Shown here in pieces: positions 1-5,847 of a DNA stretch of 5,854 nucleotides. Numbering within the stretch: the first letter of the stretch is position 1; each line of letters begins with the position of its first letter. The translations under genes and the position numbers were made by a program. Below the pieces are notes generated by a model that saw nothing but the letters and a program-made list of their open reading frames with translations, was not told the origin of the DNA and did not search any database. Source of the DNA: DATIXD01 sp035518875 (lineage in GTDB: Bacteria; Pseudomonadota; Gammaproteobacteria; Methylococcales; Methylococcaceae); the NCBI GenBank assembly GCA_035518875.1, contig DATIXD010000077.1, positions 1 to 5,854 of the forward strand, in the 5' to 3' direction.

Positions 1-69
1 GAGACCGGCCGACCGTCGGAACAAGCCGCCTGCCGCGTCGGCGACGGGCGTGTGCTTTGGGGAAGCTAG
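1..69 (+). CDS. hupD: C-terminal tail of a probable hydrogenase maturation protease (HupD/HoxM-like), partial
   Basis: Frame 1 is open from the first base to a TAG at 67-69, two bases before the next start codon. It reads ETGRPSEQAACRVGDGRVL followed by three residues. This resembles the poorly structured tail of HupD/HoxM-type endopeptidases, as I recall the family, and the position fits: in hup/hox clusters the protease gene directly precedes hupF/hoxL. HupD proteases cut the C-terminal peptide from the nickel-loaded hydrogenase large subunit. None of the catalytic metal-binding residues fall in the window, and the other two frames are also open over this short stretch, so the assignment rests on order, tail resemblance and the coupled stop. 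Confidence 0.45.
   Translation, partial: ETGRPSEQAACRVGDGRVLWGS
59..65 (+). promoter_or_regulatory. Ribosome binding site for hupF
   Basis: GGGGAAG lies six bases before the ATG at 72. It supports that ATG over the in-frame TTG at 57, which would place the Shine-Dalgarno sequence inside the gene and bury the essential Cys2. The site lies inside the end of the upstream reading frame, so the two genes are probably translationally coupled. Confidence 0.6.
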
Positions 70-71
70 CC

Positions 72-365
72 ATGTGCCTGGGGATTCCCGTGCAGGTCCT
101 GGCCGTGGAGGGCCGTTTCGCCCGCTGCCTCGGCCGCGACGGAGAACGCTCGATCGACCTGATGCTGGTGGGCGAAGTCCTTCCAGGGCAATGGCTGATG
201 ACGTTCATGGACGCCGCCCGCGCCCTGTTGACCGACGAGGAAGCGGCCCAAAGCAACGCTGCCCTAGATGCCTTGCAAGCAGTGCTGACCGGGGCCACGG
301 ATGTGTCCGCCTACTTCGCCGACCTGACCCGCCGCGAGCCGCAATTGCCGGATTTCCTGAGATAA
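72..365 (+). CDS. hupF: HupF, HypC-family hydrogenase maturation chaperone
   Basis: This 97-residue protein belongs to the HypC/HupF family. It starts with the hallmark MCLGIP; in the family the Met is removed and Cys2 becomes the metal- and partner-contacting residue, which fixes the start at the ATG. Residues 1-50 form the small beta-barrel core (GIPVQVL, LVGEVLPGQWLMTF). A C-terminal extension ending in YFADLTRREPQLP (residues 81-93) is typical of HupF/HoxL and longer than classical HypC. The histidine of the HypC core strand that works with Cys2 is absent (GQWLMTFMDAAR), also a HupF trait. In rhizobia HupF stabilises the large-subunit precursor during expression in air. Position next to hupG and hupH supports HupF rather than the general HypC, which would be expected elsewhere. 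Confidence 0.9.
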   Translation: MCLGIPVQVLAVEGRFARCLGRDGERSIDLMLVGEVLPGQWLMTFMDAARALLTDEEAAQSNAALDALQAVLTGATDVSAYFADLTRREPQLPDFLR

Positions 366-373
366 AGCCCCCC

Positions 374-841
374 ATGACCTTCGATACTCCGTCTGACTTA
401 CCCATTGACCGGCTGACGGCCCTCCTGGCGCGACTGGTGAATCAGCATGGCTTGGTTTCACTGGACGAGACCGGCATCGACGCGTTCACGTGTGCGCCCG
501 GCGCAAGTCTGCTGTTCTTCCCCGAAGACCCGGAACGGGTGCCCGAAAGCTGGGACGTGGCGGCGGTGCTGCCCGATCTGCTCAAGGATTTTCCGCAGCC
601 CTGCCGGGCCGGGGTTATCCCGCCCGGAAGCGGCCGAGTCTTGCGTAACCGCTACGGCTTCAAGCTCTGGCCAGCCCTCGTGTTCCTGCGGGACGGGGGC
701 TATTTGGGCGCCATCGAGGGCATGCGCGACTGGGCAAGCTTCCTGGCCGAAGCCCGCCAGATCCTGGCCCGCCCGGTCAGCCGTCCGCCCACGGTGGGTA
801 TCGAGGTCCGTACGGAAAACATGGGACCTTCCTGCCATTGA
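374..841 (+). CDS. hupG: HupG, HyaE/HoxO-family thioredoxin-fold hydrogenase accessory protein
   Basis: The 155-residue product matches the HupG/HyaE/HoxO family. Residues 46-58 (LLFFPEDPERVPE) correspond to the central strand and following turn, where family members carry an SDP/EDP-type motif. Residues 87-113 (GRVLRNRYGFKLWP, then ALVFLRDGGYLG) correspond to the thioredoxin-like half with a cis-proline at P100. As in the family there is no CXXC redox pair, so it acts as a binding protein and not an oxidoreductase. HyaE and HoxO are thought to bind the small-subunit precursor and its Tat signal peptide. The ATG at 374 lies eight bases after the hupF stop and lacks a good Shine-Dalgarno sequence (only weak GAGATAAAG at 359-367), suggesting coupled translation. 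The frame stays open well upstream, but that part is a shadow of hupF. Confidence 0.88.
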   Translation: MTFDTPSDLPIDRLTALLARLVNQHGLVSLDETGIDAFTCAPGASLLFFPEDPERVPESWDVAAVLPDLLKDFPQPCRAGVIPPGSGRVLRNRYGFKLWPALVFLRDGGYLGAIEGMRDWASFLAEARQILARPVSRPPTVGIEVRTENMGPSCH

Positions 842-844
842 TTC

Positions 845-848
845 GGAG
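845..848 (+). promoter_or_regulatory. Ribosome binding site for hupH
   Basis: GGAG, six bases before the ATG at 855. It selects this start over the long in-frame extension reaching back into hupG, which is a frame shadow. Confidence 0.55.
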
Positions 849-854
849 CGCACG

Positions 855-1697
855 ATGAAAGCCTTTCCCATTCCCATCATCGGCGAGTCGCCGTTCCCAG
901 CCGAGGCCGACGAACCTTTGCAGGTCATCGTGAGCCCCGGCGAGATGCCGGTGTTTCGCATGCCCTCCCGGCGGGCGCCCTCCGCGCCGGAGGACGAACG
1001 GGCCGCCGGCGAAATCGTCGGCCGGCTGCTCGAAGCCATGCGCGACTACCGCTTCGGCGGTCAGGATTACCCTCGCCTCGTTCTGGACGATCTAGCACCG
1101 GGCTGCATCCGGGTACTCAACGAGACCCTAGGCGAAGGGGAAGTCAGCGCCAAACTCGCGAACCTCGCAAAAGTGCAGGAAACCGCCTTCGCCGGCATCT
1201 GGCGAATCCTGAGCTACGGTCCCGATGGAGAGCTGGCGAGCGATCGCCTGGAAGCCTGTGCCATTCCCGATCTGATCCTCGAGCAGGCGCAAGCTGCAAG
1301 CAGCGTCGAGATTCCGCCGCCGCCCGCGGGCGTCATGAATGCGCCGGCCCTGGTTCTGGAGATCGTGGATCGCACCCGCCGTCATCGCGAAAACGGCGAG
1401 ACCCATGTCATCAACCTGACGCTGCTGCCAATGACGCCGGAGGATCTGGAATACCTGGATGCAGTGCTCGGGCGTGGCATTGTGAGCCTTCTCTCCCGCG
1501 GCTACGGCAACTGCCGCATCACCGCCACGAATCTGGAAAGGGTATGGTGGGTGCAGTATTTCAACGCCTCCGACAACCTGATCCTCAACACCCTGGAGAT
1601 CACCGGCGTACCCGAAGTGGCTCTCGCCGCCCCTGAGGACATCGCCGACAGCATCGAGCGCCTGGCCGACTGCCTGCGCGCCATGCAGGAGGGCTAG
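855..1697 (+). CDS. hupH: HupH, HyaF/HoxQ-family hydrogenase expression/formation protein
   Basis: The 280-residue product is a full-length HupH/HyaF/HoxQ protein. Family signatures appear in order: LGEGEVSA (residues 92-99), GIWRILSYG (114-122), MNAPALVLEI (161-170), HVINLTLLPMTPEDL (184-198), the diagnostic SRGYGNCRI (214-222), WWVQYFNASDN (231-241) and LNTLEITGVPEVALAAPEDI (244-263). The protein is soluble with no signal peptide. Family members work with HupG/HoxO on maturation of the small subunit and its FeS clusters, and HoxO/HoxQ are reported to hold the small-subunit precursor back from early Tat export. The start is a classical ATG with GGAG upstream, 13 bases after hupG, and the stop overlaps the hupI start by one base. 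Confidence 0.93.
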   Translation: MKAFPIPIIGESPFPAEADEPLQVIVSPGEMPVFRMPSRRAPSAPEDERAAGEIVGRLLEAMRDYRFGGQDYPRLVLDDLAPGCIRVLNETLGEGEVSAKLANLAKVQETAFAGIWRILSYGPDGELASDRLEACAIPDLILEQAQAASSVEIPPPPAGVMNAPALVLEIVDRTRRHRENGETHVINLTLLPMTPEDLEYLDAVLGRGIVSLLSRGYGNCRITATNLERVWWVQYFNASDNLILNTLEITGVPEVALAAPEDIADSIERLADCLRAMQEG

Positions 1698-1912
1698 TGT
1701 TCGAGAACTACGCACCCGGAACGGACGGGTCTCTGACCGATGACGCGCGGCTGGAATGCGGCGTCTGCTGGTGGGTGTACGATCCGCTCGCGGGCGACGA
1801 AGCATCGCAGGTTCCGCCCGGCACCCCCTTCGCGAATCTCCCCGCCTACTGGCGCTGCCCACAGTGCGATGCGCCTCGAGAAAAATTCATGGTGCTGAGA
1901 GATGAGCCTTGA
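1697..1912 (+). CDS. hupI: HupI, hydrogenase-associated rubredoxin (HoxR-like)
   Basis: This is a 71-residue rubredoxin. The iron ligands are two CXXC pairs at C21/C24 (LECGVCWWVYD) and C54/C57 (WRCPQCDAP), with the usual aromatic core residues Y28 and W52 and the VPPGTPFANLP turn between them. The N-terminal extension of about 18 residues (FENYAPGTDG) is common in HupI/HoxR and absent from small clostridial rubredoxins. HupI/HoxR supports assembly of active hydrogenase in the presence of oxygen, probably as an electron carrier guarding FeS-cluster assembly. The start is a GTG that shares its first base with the hupH TAG (TAGTG); GGAGGG at 1688-1693 serves as ribosome binding site, so re-initiation after hupH is likely. 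Confidence 0.95.
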   Translation: MFENYAPGTDGSLTDDARLECGVCWWVYDPLAGDEASQVPPGTPFANLPAYWRCPQCDAPREKFMVLRDEP

Positions 1913-2390
1913 GGAAATCGGCCGCCCCGGGAATCCCGCCGAAGCCGTGGAATCCGCCTTCATCGCCATTGCCGGCGGTGCCATGCGGGACATGCCCCTC
2001 AACAACCCGACCCTTCGGGTCGAGGCGGTGGGTTTTAGCCTGTGGCAGGACCATTGGGTGGGCGTGCTGATTACCCCTTGGGCGATGAACCTGATGCTCC
2101 TGCCCTGTGGCAACCCGGAATTCCGCGTGCTCGGTGGTTCCGCGGTTCAGCACTGGCGGTTTCCATGCGGCGCGTACGAGTTCCACGGCGGCTGGCTGGA
2201 GGGCCTCGGCCCTTATCAAAGCTGTTCCCTGTTTTCGCCACCGGCCGAATTTCCGGACCAGGACTCGGCGCGCGCCGTCGCCCTGGAAATCATGGCCGCC
2301 CTGTTCCGCCCCGAAGCGGAACTCCGCCCGGCGCCCGCCACCTTGTCCCGGCGTGCCTTCCTGCGGGGAAATTTCGGGAAAGCGGGATGA
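1902..2390 (+). CDS. hupJ: HupJ, HybE/HoxT-family [NiFe]-hydrogenase assembly chaperone
   Basis: The 162-residue product belongs to the HybE/HupJ/HoxT family. The best marker is ITPWAMNLMLLPCGNPEF (residues 57-74), close to the family's TPWxMNLxLLP block, followed by HWRFPCGAYEFHGG (84-97) and GPYQSCSLFSPPAEF (103-117), also conserved. The C-terminus carries SRRAFLRGNF (149-158), which resembles a Tat twin-arginine motif but is followed by no hydrophobic stretch and so is not an export signal itself. HybE-type proteins chaperone hydrogenase subunits and coordinate assembly with Tat export. The gene starts 11 bases inside hupI, with GAGAG abutting the ATG, a poor ribosome binding site that implies coupling. 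Its stop overlaps the hupK start as ATGA. Confidence 0.9.
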   Translation: MSLEEIGRPGNPAEAVESAFIAIAGGAMRDMPLNNPTLRVEAVGFSLWQDHWVGVLITPWAMNLMLLPCGNPEFRVLGGSAVQHWRFPCGAYEFHGGWLEGLGPYQSCSLFSPPAEFPDQDSARAVALEIMAALFRPEAELRPAPATLSRRAFLRGNFGKAG

Positions 2391-3466
2391 GCCAAGGACA
2401 TCTTAATCTGGAAATCTTCTGGGACGGCACCGCGGTCACCGACGTGGCTATCCGGAATGCGCGGCCGCAGGCGTCCCGCTTGCTGGTGGGCCGCACACCC
2501 GCCGATGCGCTGGCGGTGGTGCCGCTTCTGTTCAGCCTCTGCCGACACGCCCAAACCGTCGCGGCACAACACGCGCTGGCCGCGGCGGAAGGGCGGGAAG
2601 ACGTAGACAGCCGGCCGTCGCTCGTGGCCCTGCCGGCGGAAGCGGCCCAGGAGCACCTCTGGCGTCTCCTGCTGGATTGGCCCGCGCTGCTCGGCTTCGA
2701 GCCCGCGCATAACCTCTTCGCCGCCTGGCATCGGCGCCTGGCCGAGGTGGCGGTTCGAGGTGACTGGAGCGGCACCGGGCGCGCCTTCGCCGCGTTTTGC
2801 GAACGCGAGCTTTTGGGCACCGATGCGGCGCAATGGCTCGCTTCGGAAGGACAATCCCGCATCGACCGGACTTCGGTTTGTGGAAAAATTCTCGCTGAAT
2901 TGGAAAATGAAACCGCTGCGCCACACATCACGCCGTTCCTTCCCGATAGGCTCGATGCGCGAACCTATTACCGGGCCATGGCAGCCGATTTGGATGCGGG
3001 TTTCGCCCGCGCCCCGACTTGGCAGCGCGAAGCGGCCGAAACCGGCCCTTATGCGCGCTGGCGACAGATCCGACCCGTCGCCTGGGAAAGCTCCGCGACC
3101 GCCGCCCGCGTGTTGGCACGAATGGCGGATTTGGCCTTTCTGGCGCTGGAAATAACGGGGCGATTGCCCTCCCGGCGGCGTTGCGATGCCTTTTCGCCTT
3201 CGCCCGAAACCGGCTTTGCGGTGGTCGAAACAGCGCGCGGGCTCCTGATACACTACGTGCGCCTGGAACAAAGCCGGATTGCCGATTATCTTATCGTGGC
3301 GCCCACCGAATGGAATTTCCATCCCGCCGGGGCATTCCGGAACGGCTTGGTCGGCCTAAGCGCTTGGGATGCGGGGACGCTCGAACGGCAGGCGCGGCGG
3401 CTGGCCCTGGCGCTCGACCCGTGCGTTCCGTTTAAGATCGACGTGAGGTTGGCCGGCCATGCATGA
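2387..3466 (+). CDS. hupK: HupK, large-subunit-like hydrogenase maturation scaffold (HoxV-like)
   Basis: The 359-residue product is HupK/HoxV, a shortened, catalytically dead relative of the hydrogenase large subunit. FSLCRHAQTVAAQHALAAAE (residues 49-68) lines up with the N-terminal nickel motif of true large subunits (RICGVCxxxHxxA), with one cysteine, C52, kept and the second lost. DPCVPFKIDV (344-353) lines up with the C-terminal DPCxxCxxH motif, keeping only C346. HoxV has been proposed as a scaffold on which the Fe(CN)2CO group is assembled or held before transfer, and these two leftover cysteines could serve that role. The start is the ATG in the ATGA overlap with hupJ, with GGGAA at 2376-2380 upstream; the longer open frame before it is a hupJ shadow. 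The end overlaps hypA by eight bases. Confidence 0.9.
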   Translation: MSQGHLNLEIFWDGTAVTDVAIRNARPQASRLLVGRTPADALAVVPLLFSLCRHAQTVAAQHALAAAEGREDVDSRPSLVALPAEAAQEHLWRLLLDWPALLGFEPAHNLFAAWHRRLAEVAVRGDWSGTGRAFAAFCERELLGTDAAQWLASEGQSRIDRTSVCGKILAELENETAAPHITPFLPDRLDARTYYRAMAADLDAGFARAPTWQREAAETGPYARWRQIRPVAWESSATAARVLARMADLAFLALEITGRLPSRRRCDAFSPSPETGFAVVETARGLLIHYVRLEQSRIADYLIVAPTEWNFHPAGAFRNGLVGLSAWDAGTLERQARRLALALDPCVPFKIDVRLAGHA

Positions 3467-3800
3467 AATGTCCCTCGCCGAAGGCATCTTGCAGATCATC
3501 GAGGATGCCGCCCGAAGCCAGGAATTCGTGCGGGTCAAAACGGTGTGGCTGGAAATCGGCAGGCTTTCGTCCGTGGAGCCCGAAGCCCTGAGGTTTTGCT
3601 TCGATGCCGTGGTCCGTGGCAGTTGCGCCGAGGGCGCCCGGCTGGACATCATGCCGCTGCCGGGTGCCGGCTGGTGCATGGATTGTGGCCAATCGGTGGA
3701 ACTGACCTCACTTTATGACCCCTGCCCCAAATGCGGCGGGTACAAGGTGCAGACCACCGGTGGCACGGAAATGCGAGTCAAGGAATTGGAAGTGGAATAG
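3459..3800 (+). CDS. hypA: HypA, hydrogenase nickel incorporation protein
   Basis: The 113-residue protein has the length and layout of HypA. It opens with MHEMSLAEGI; the N-terminal Met-His pair, with H2, is the nickel site of the family, which fixes the start at the ATG at 3459. Residues 73-92 carry the structural zinc site: CMDC (C73, C76) and CPKC (C89, C92). The conserved WLEIGRLSSVEPEALRFCFDAV (residues 30-51) lies between them. HypA receives nickel from HypB and hands it to the immature large subunit after the iron ligands are in place. GAGG at 3445-3448 lies ten bases before the start, inside the end of hupK, consistent with coupling. Confidence 0.96.
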   Translation: MHEMSLAEGILQIIEDAARSQEFVRVKTVWLEIGRLSSVEPEALRFCFDAVVRGSCAEGARLDIMPLPGAGWCMDCGQSVELTSLYDPCPKCGGYKVQTTGGTEMRVKELEVE

Positions 3801-3816
3801 TTGCGAGCATAGAACG

Positions 3817-4692
3817 ATGTGTACGACTTGCGGTTGCAGTCATGGCGAAACGAAACTGGAAGGCCAAAATTTGGAGCGCGAGGCCGTCGCGGCACCGCGT
3901 TTCGTGCCCGTCACCGGCCGGGTTGCGGGCCTGGGCGCCCTGCACTATGGCCACGGACCGGCGGGCGCCCATGCGCCGGGGCTGTCCCAGGCACGCATGG
4001 TGAAAATCGAGCAGGACATCCTCTCCAAGAACGATGCCTATGCGCAGCGGAACCGCAGCCTTTTCCGAAGACGCGGAATCTTCGCCCTGAACCTGGTGTC
4101 CAGCCCCGGCTCCGGCAAAACAACCCTCCTGGTGCGCAGCATCGAGGAACTGCGGGGCCGGGTTCCCGTGGCGGTAATCGAGGGCGACCAGCAGACGTCC
4201 AACGACGCCGAACGCATCCGCGCCACCGGCGCCCCGGCCCTGCAGATCAACACCGGCAAGGGCTGCCACCTGGACGCCCACATGGTGGGCGCGGCCCTGA
4301 CGAAACTGGAATTGGCCGATGACGGCGTGCTGTTCATCGAGAACGTCGGCAACTTGGTCTGCCCTGCGGCCTTCGATCTGGGCGAGGCGCACAAGGTGGC
4401 GATCCTCTCGGTTACCGAGGGCGAGGACAAACCCCTCAAGTATCCCGACATGTTCCGCGCCGCGGACCTGATGCTCCTCAACAAGTGCGATCTTCTGCCC
4501 TACCTCCGCTTCGATGTGGAACTGGCCCTGGAAAACGCGCGGCGGGTGAATAGAGGCTTGCGGGTAATCCGCCTTTCTGCGGAGACCGGCGAGGGTTTCG
4601 GCGAATGGTTGGCCTGGATCGAAGCCGGCGCCGCCGCGGCGCGGCGGGCTTCGCAAGAAGAAGGCGCCGAGCGGATCTTGGGTTTCCGCTAG
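3817..4692 (+). CDS. hypB: HypB, nickel-binding GTPase for hydrogenase maturation
   Basis: The 291-residue protein is a complete HypB. It begins MCTTCGC, the N-terminal high-affinity nickel motif (C2, C5, C7) of the E. coli-type proteins. A short histidine-containing linker follows (H43, H46, H52), far from the long polyhistidine nickel store of rhizobial HypB. The SIMIBI-class GTPase domain has a P-loop SPGSGKTT (96-103), GDQQTSNDAERI (123-134), the metal-site GCHLDAHM (149-156; C150, H151), ENVGNLVCP (175-183; C182) and the guanine-specificity NKCD (222-225). GTP hydrolysis drives nickel transfer to HypA and the large subunit. It lies 16 bases after hypA with only a weak ribosome binding site. 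Confidence 0.96.
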   Translation: MCTTCGCSHGETKLEGQNLEREAVAAPRFVPVTGRVAGLGALHYGHGPAGAHAPGLSQARMVKIEQDILSKNDAYAQRNRSLFRRRGIFALNLVSSPGSGKTTLLVRSIEELRGRVPVAVIEGDQQTSNDAERIRATGAPALQINTGKGCHLDAHMVGAALTKLELADDGVLFIENVGNLVCPAAFDLGEAHKVAILSVTEGEDKPLKYPDMFRAADLMLLNKCDLLPYLRFDVELALENARRVNRGLRVIRLSAETGEGFGEWLAWIEAGAAAARRASQEEGAERILGFR

Positions 4693-4719
4693 GTACGCAC
4701 CCGGCCCGCCGCATCATTC

Positions 4720-4725
4720 GAGGAA
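4720..4725 (+). promoter_or_regulatory. Ribosome binding site for the nickel transporter gene
   Basis: GAGGAA lies four bases before the ATG at 4730, one of the strongest Shine-Dalgarno sequences in the window. The 37-base gap after hypB has no recognisable terminator or promoter. The site supports starting at 4730, which leaves the protein without the first membrane helix seen in longer family members. Confidence 0.6.
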
Positions 4726-4729
4726 TATC

Positions 4730-5545
4730 ATGGACCCACTGCCCCAAGATTGGCCCGCGCTTTCCCTGCTGGTCTTCGCCCTGGGCCTGAAACACGGCTT
4801 CGATGCCGACCATCTGGCCACCATCGACGGGCTCACCCGCTTCAACGCCCGCACCCGACCGAGGCTGGCCCGCTTCTGCGGTGTGCTGTTCTCCGTCGGA
4901 CATGGCGTCGTGGTGCTGGCCATCGGCCTCGCGGTGAACCTCCTCGCCGGCCACTGGGCCGTGCCGCAATGGCTGGAAACCTTCGGCACCTTCACCTCCG
5001 TCTTCTTCCTCACCCTACTGGGCGTTCTGAACCTTCACGCGGTGCTGCGTGCCGATCCCGGCCAGACGGTCCCGCTAGTCGGAATCAAGGGTCGGCTGCT
5101 CGGAAGCTGGCAAAGAGCCGGTCGCCCGTCCCTAGTGATCCTCGTCGGCGCCATTTTCGCCCTTTCCTTCGACACCCTGAGCCAGGCCGCCCTGTTCGGC
5201 CTGACCGCGAAGCACTACGGCGGCTGGCAGCCGGTCATGGGCTTGGGCGTGGTATTCACCTTCGGGATGCTGGTGGCCGACGGGCTCAACGGCTTCTGCA
5301 TCGCGCACATGATCGGCCGCGCCGACCGGATGGCCCGCGTCGGCTCCCGTATCATGAGCCTAACCCTTGCCTGTCTCAGCCTCGCCGTGGCCGCCCTGGT
5401 GGCGACGAGCTATTTCGTGCCGGATTTTTCCGCGCTGCTGGAACGGAAAGAACTGCTTCCCGGCCTGGTCGTCGTGGTTGTTTCCTGCACCGGCTTCCTG
5501 GGCGCCCTCATCCTTTCACAGATTCGCGCTGAAAGGTCGGCTTGA
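4730..5545 (+). CDS. NiCoT-family nickel (cobalt) permease, short form
   Basis: The 271-residue protein is an integral inner-membrane permease of the NiCoT (HoxN/HupN/NixA) family. The signature HX4DH appears as KHGFDADHLATID (residues 21-33), embedded in a hydrophobic helix. FSVGHGVVV (54-62) matches the second motif (FSxGHSxVV), SFDTLSQAAL (146-155) the third (GFDTxxExxL), and FTFGMLVADGLNG (176-188) the fourth (FxxGMxxxDTxDG). I see roughly seven hydrophobic segments, near 9-33, 50-74, 84-106, 134-160, 168-194, 207-231 and 243-264. Typical members have eight segments and 320-350 residues; the helix before the HX4DH helix is missing here and the central loop is short. Placement after hypAB points to nickel supply for hydrogenase. 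Cobalt transport cannot be excluded by sequence. Confidence 0.88.
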   Translation: MDPLPQDWPALSLLVFALGLKHGFDADHLATIDGLTRFNARTRPRLARFCGVLFSVGHGVVVLAIGLAVNLLAGHWAVPQWLETFGTFTSVFFLTLLGVLNLHAVLRADPGQTVPLVGIKGRLLGSWQRAGRPSLVILVGAIFALSFDTLSQAALFGLTAKHYGGWQPVMGLGVVFTFGMLVADGLNGFCIAHMIGRADRMARVGSRIMSLTLACLSLAVAALVATSYFVPDFSALLERKELLPGLVVVVVSCTGFLGALILSQIRAERSA

Positions 5546-5628
5546 AACACCCCTCGAATCCCGCCTTCCGGCGCGTGCCTGGTTCCCGGCGTTAGGAGCC
5601 CGCGCCCACTGGGCAATAACCTGACGTG

Positions 5629-5847
5629 ATGACTCACCCACGGCAGCGCGTTTCCCTCCGAATCATTGACCTAGCATAAGGCGTCAATTTACCGCATTAC
5701 GTCTATCGTCTCCCCACCGAATCGGAGCTTGCCGGCTGGGTGACCAACACACCCGAGGGCGTCAACACCGAGGCCAAGGGAGAATCTGGCCAGCCGCAAT
5801 CCTTCCTGGCACGGCTGCCGCGCGCCTCTTCGAAGAACGGGCGGTAA
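5629..5847 (+). pseudogene. hypF: Decayed N-terminus of hypF (acylphosphatase domain of the carbamoyltransferase)
   Basis: Frame 1 from the ATG at 5629 reads MTHPRQRVSLRIIDLA, then TAA at 5677-5679, then GVNLPHYVYRL, ELAGWVTNTPEGV (5728-5766), EAKGE and QSFLARLP before stops at 5845 and 5851. Read through the TAA, this aligns with the HypF N-terminus, which runs roughly RxRxRGxVQGVGFRPFVYRLA, then LGLxGWVxNxxxGV. The TAA sits where HypF has the Gln of VQGVGFR; a CAA-to-TAA change would produce it. The active-site Arg of GFR is lost, while the Asn of GWVxN remains. HypF makes the thiocarbamate precursor of the cyanide ligands. hypF normally follows hypB in this cluster type. Whether a C-terminal part survives downstream cannot be seen. 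There is no good ribosome binding site before the ATG. Confidence 0.75.

Noticed and set aside
50..373. Long N-terminal extension in frame with hupG
   Set aside because: It overlaps hupF in another frame, is rich in Arg, Gly and Pro as expected of a GC-rich shadow, and family homology begins after the ATG at 374.
447..854. In-frame upstream extension of hupH
   Set aside because: It is the shadow of hupG; HupH family sequence begins at the ATG at 855 behind a GGAG site.
2042..2386. In-frame upstream extension of hupK
   Set aside because: It is the shadow of hupJ; HupK-like sequence begins at the ATGA overlap at 2387.
2382..2390. HupJ as a Tat-exported protein because of its RR motif
   Set aside because: The motif is near the C-terminus with no hydrophobic segment after it, and the N-terminus lacks a signal peptide.
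2216..3322. 368-codon open frame on the minus strand opposite hupK
   Set aside because: Its composition is Arg/Gly/Pro-rich with no recognisable domain; long antisense frames are expected in GC-rich genes, and hupK is well supported.
3778..4656. 292-codon open frame on the minus strand opposite hypB
   Set aside because: It lies almost wholly opposite the highly conserved hypB and shows no family motif of its own; it is a mirror of GC-rich codons.
5570..5606. Inverted repeat GGCGCG/CGCGCC after the permease gene, a possible terminator
   Set aside because: The stem is only six pairs with a loop of about 25 bases and no T run follows; it is likely chance in GC-rich DNA.
5680..5847. A free-standing small acylphosphatase instead of a hypF remnant
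   Set aside because: The catalytic Arg is missing, there is no start codon with a ribosome binding site after the TAA, and the position after hypB fits hypF.
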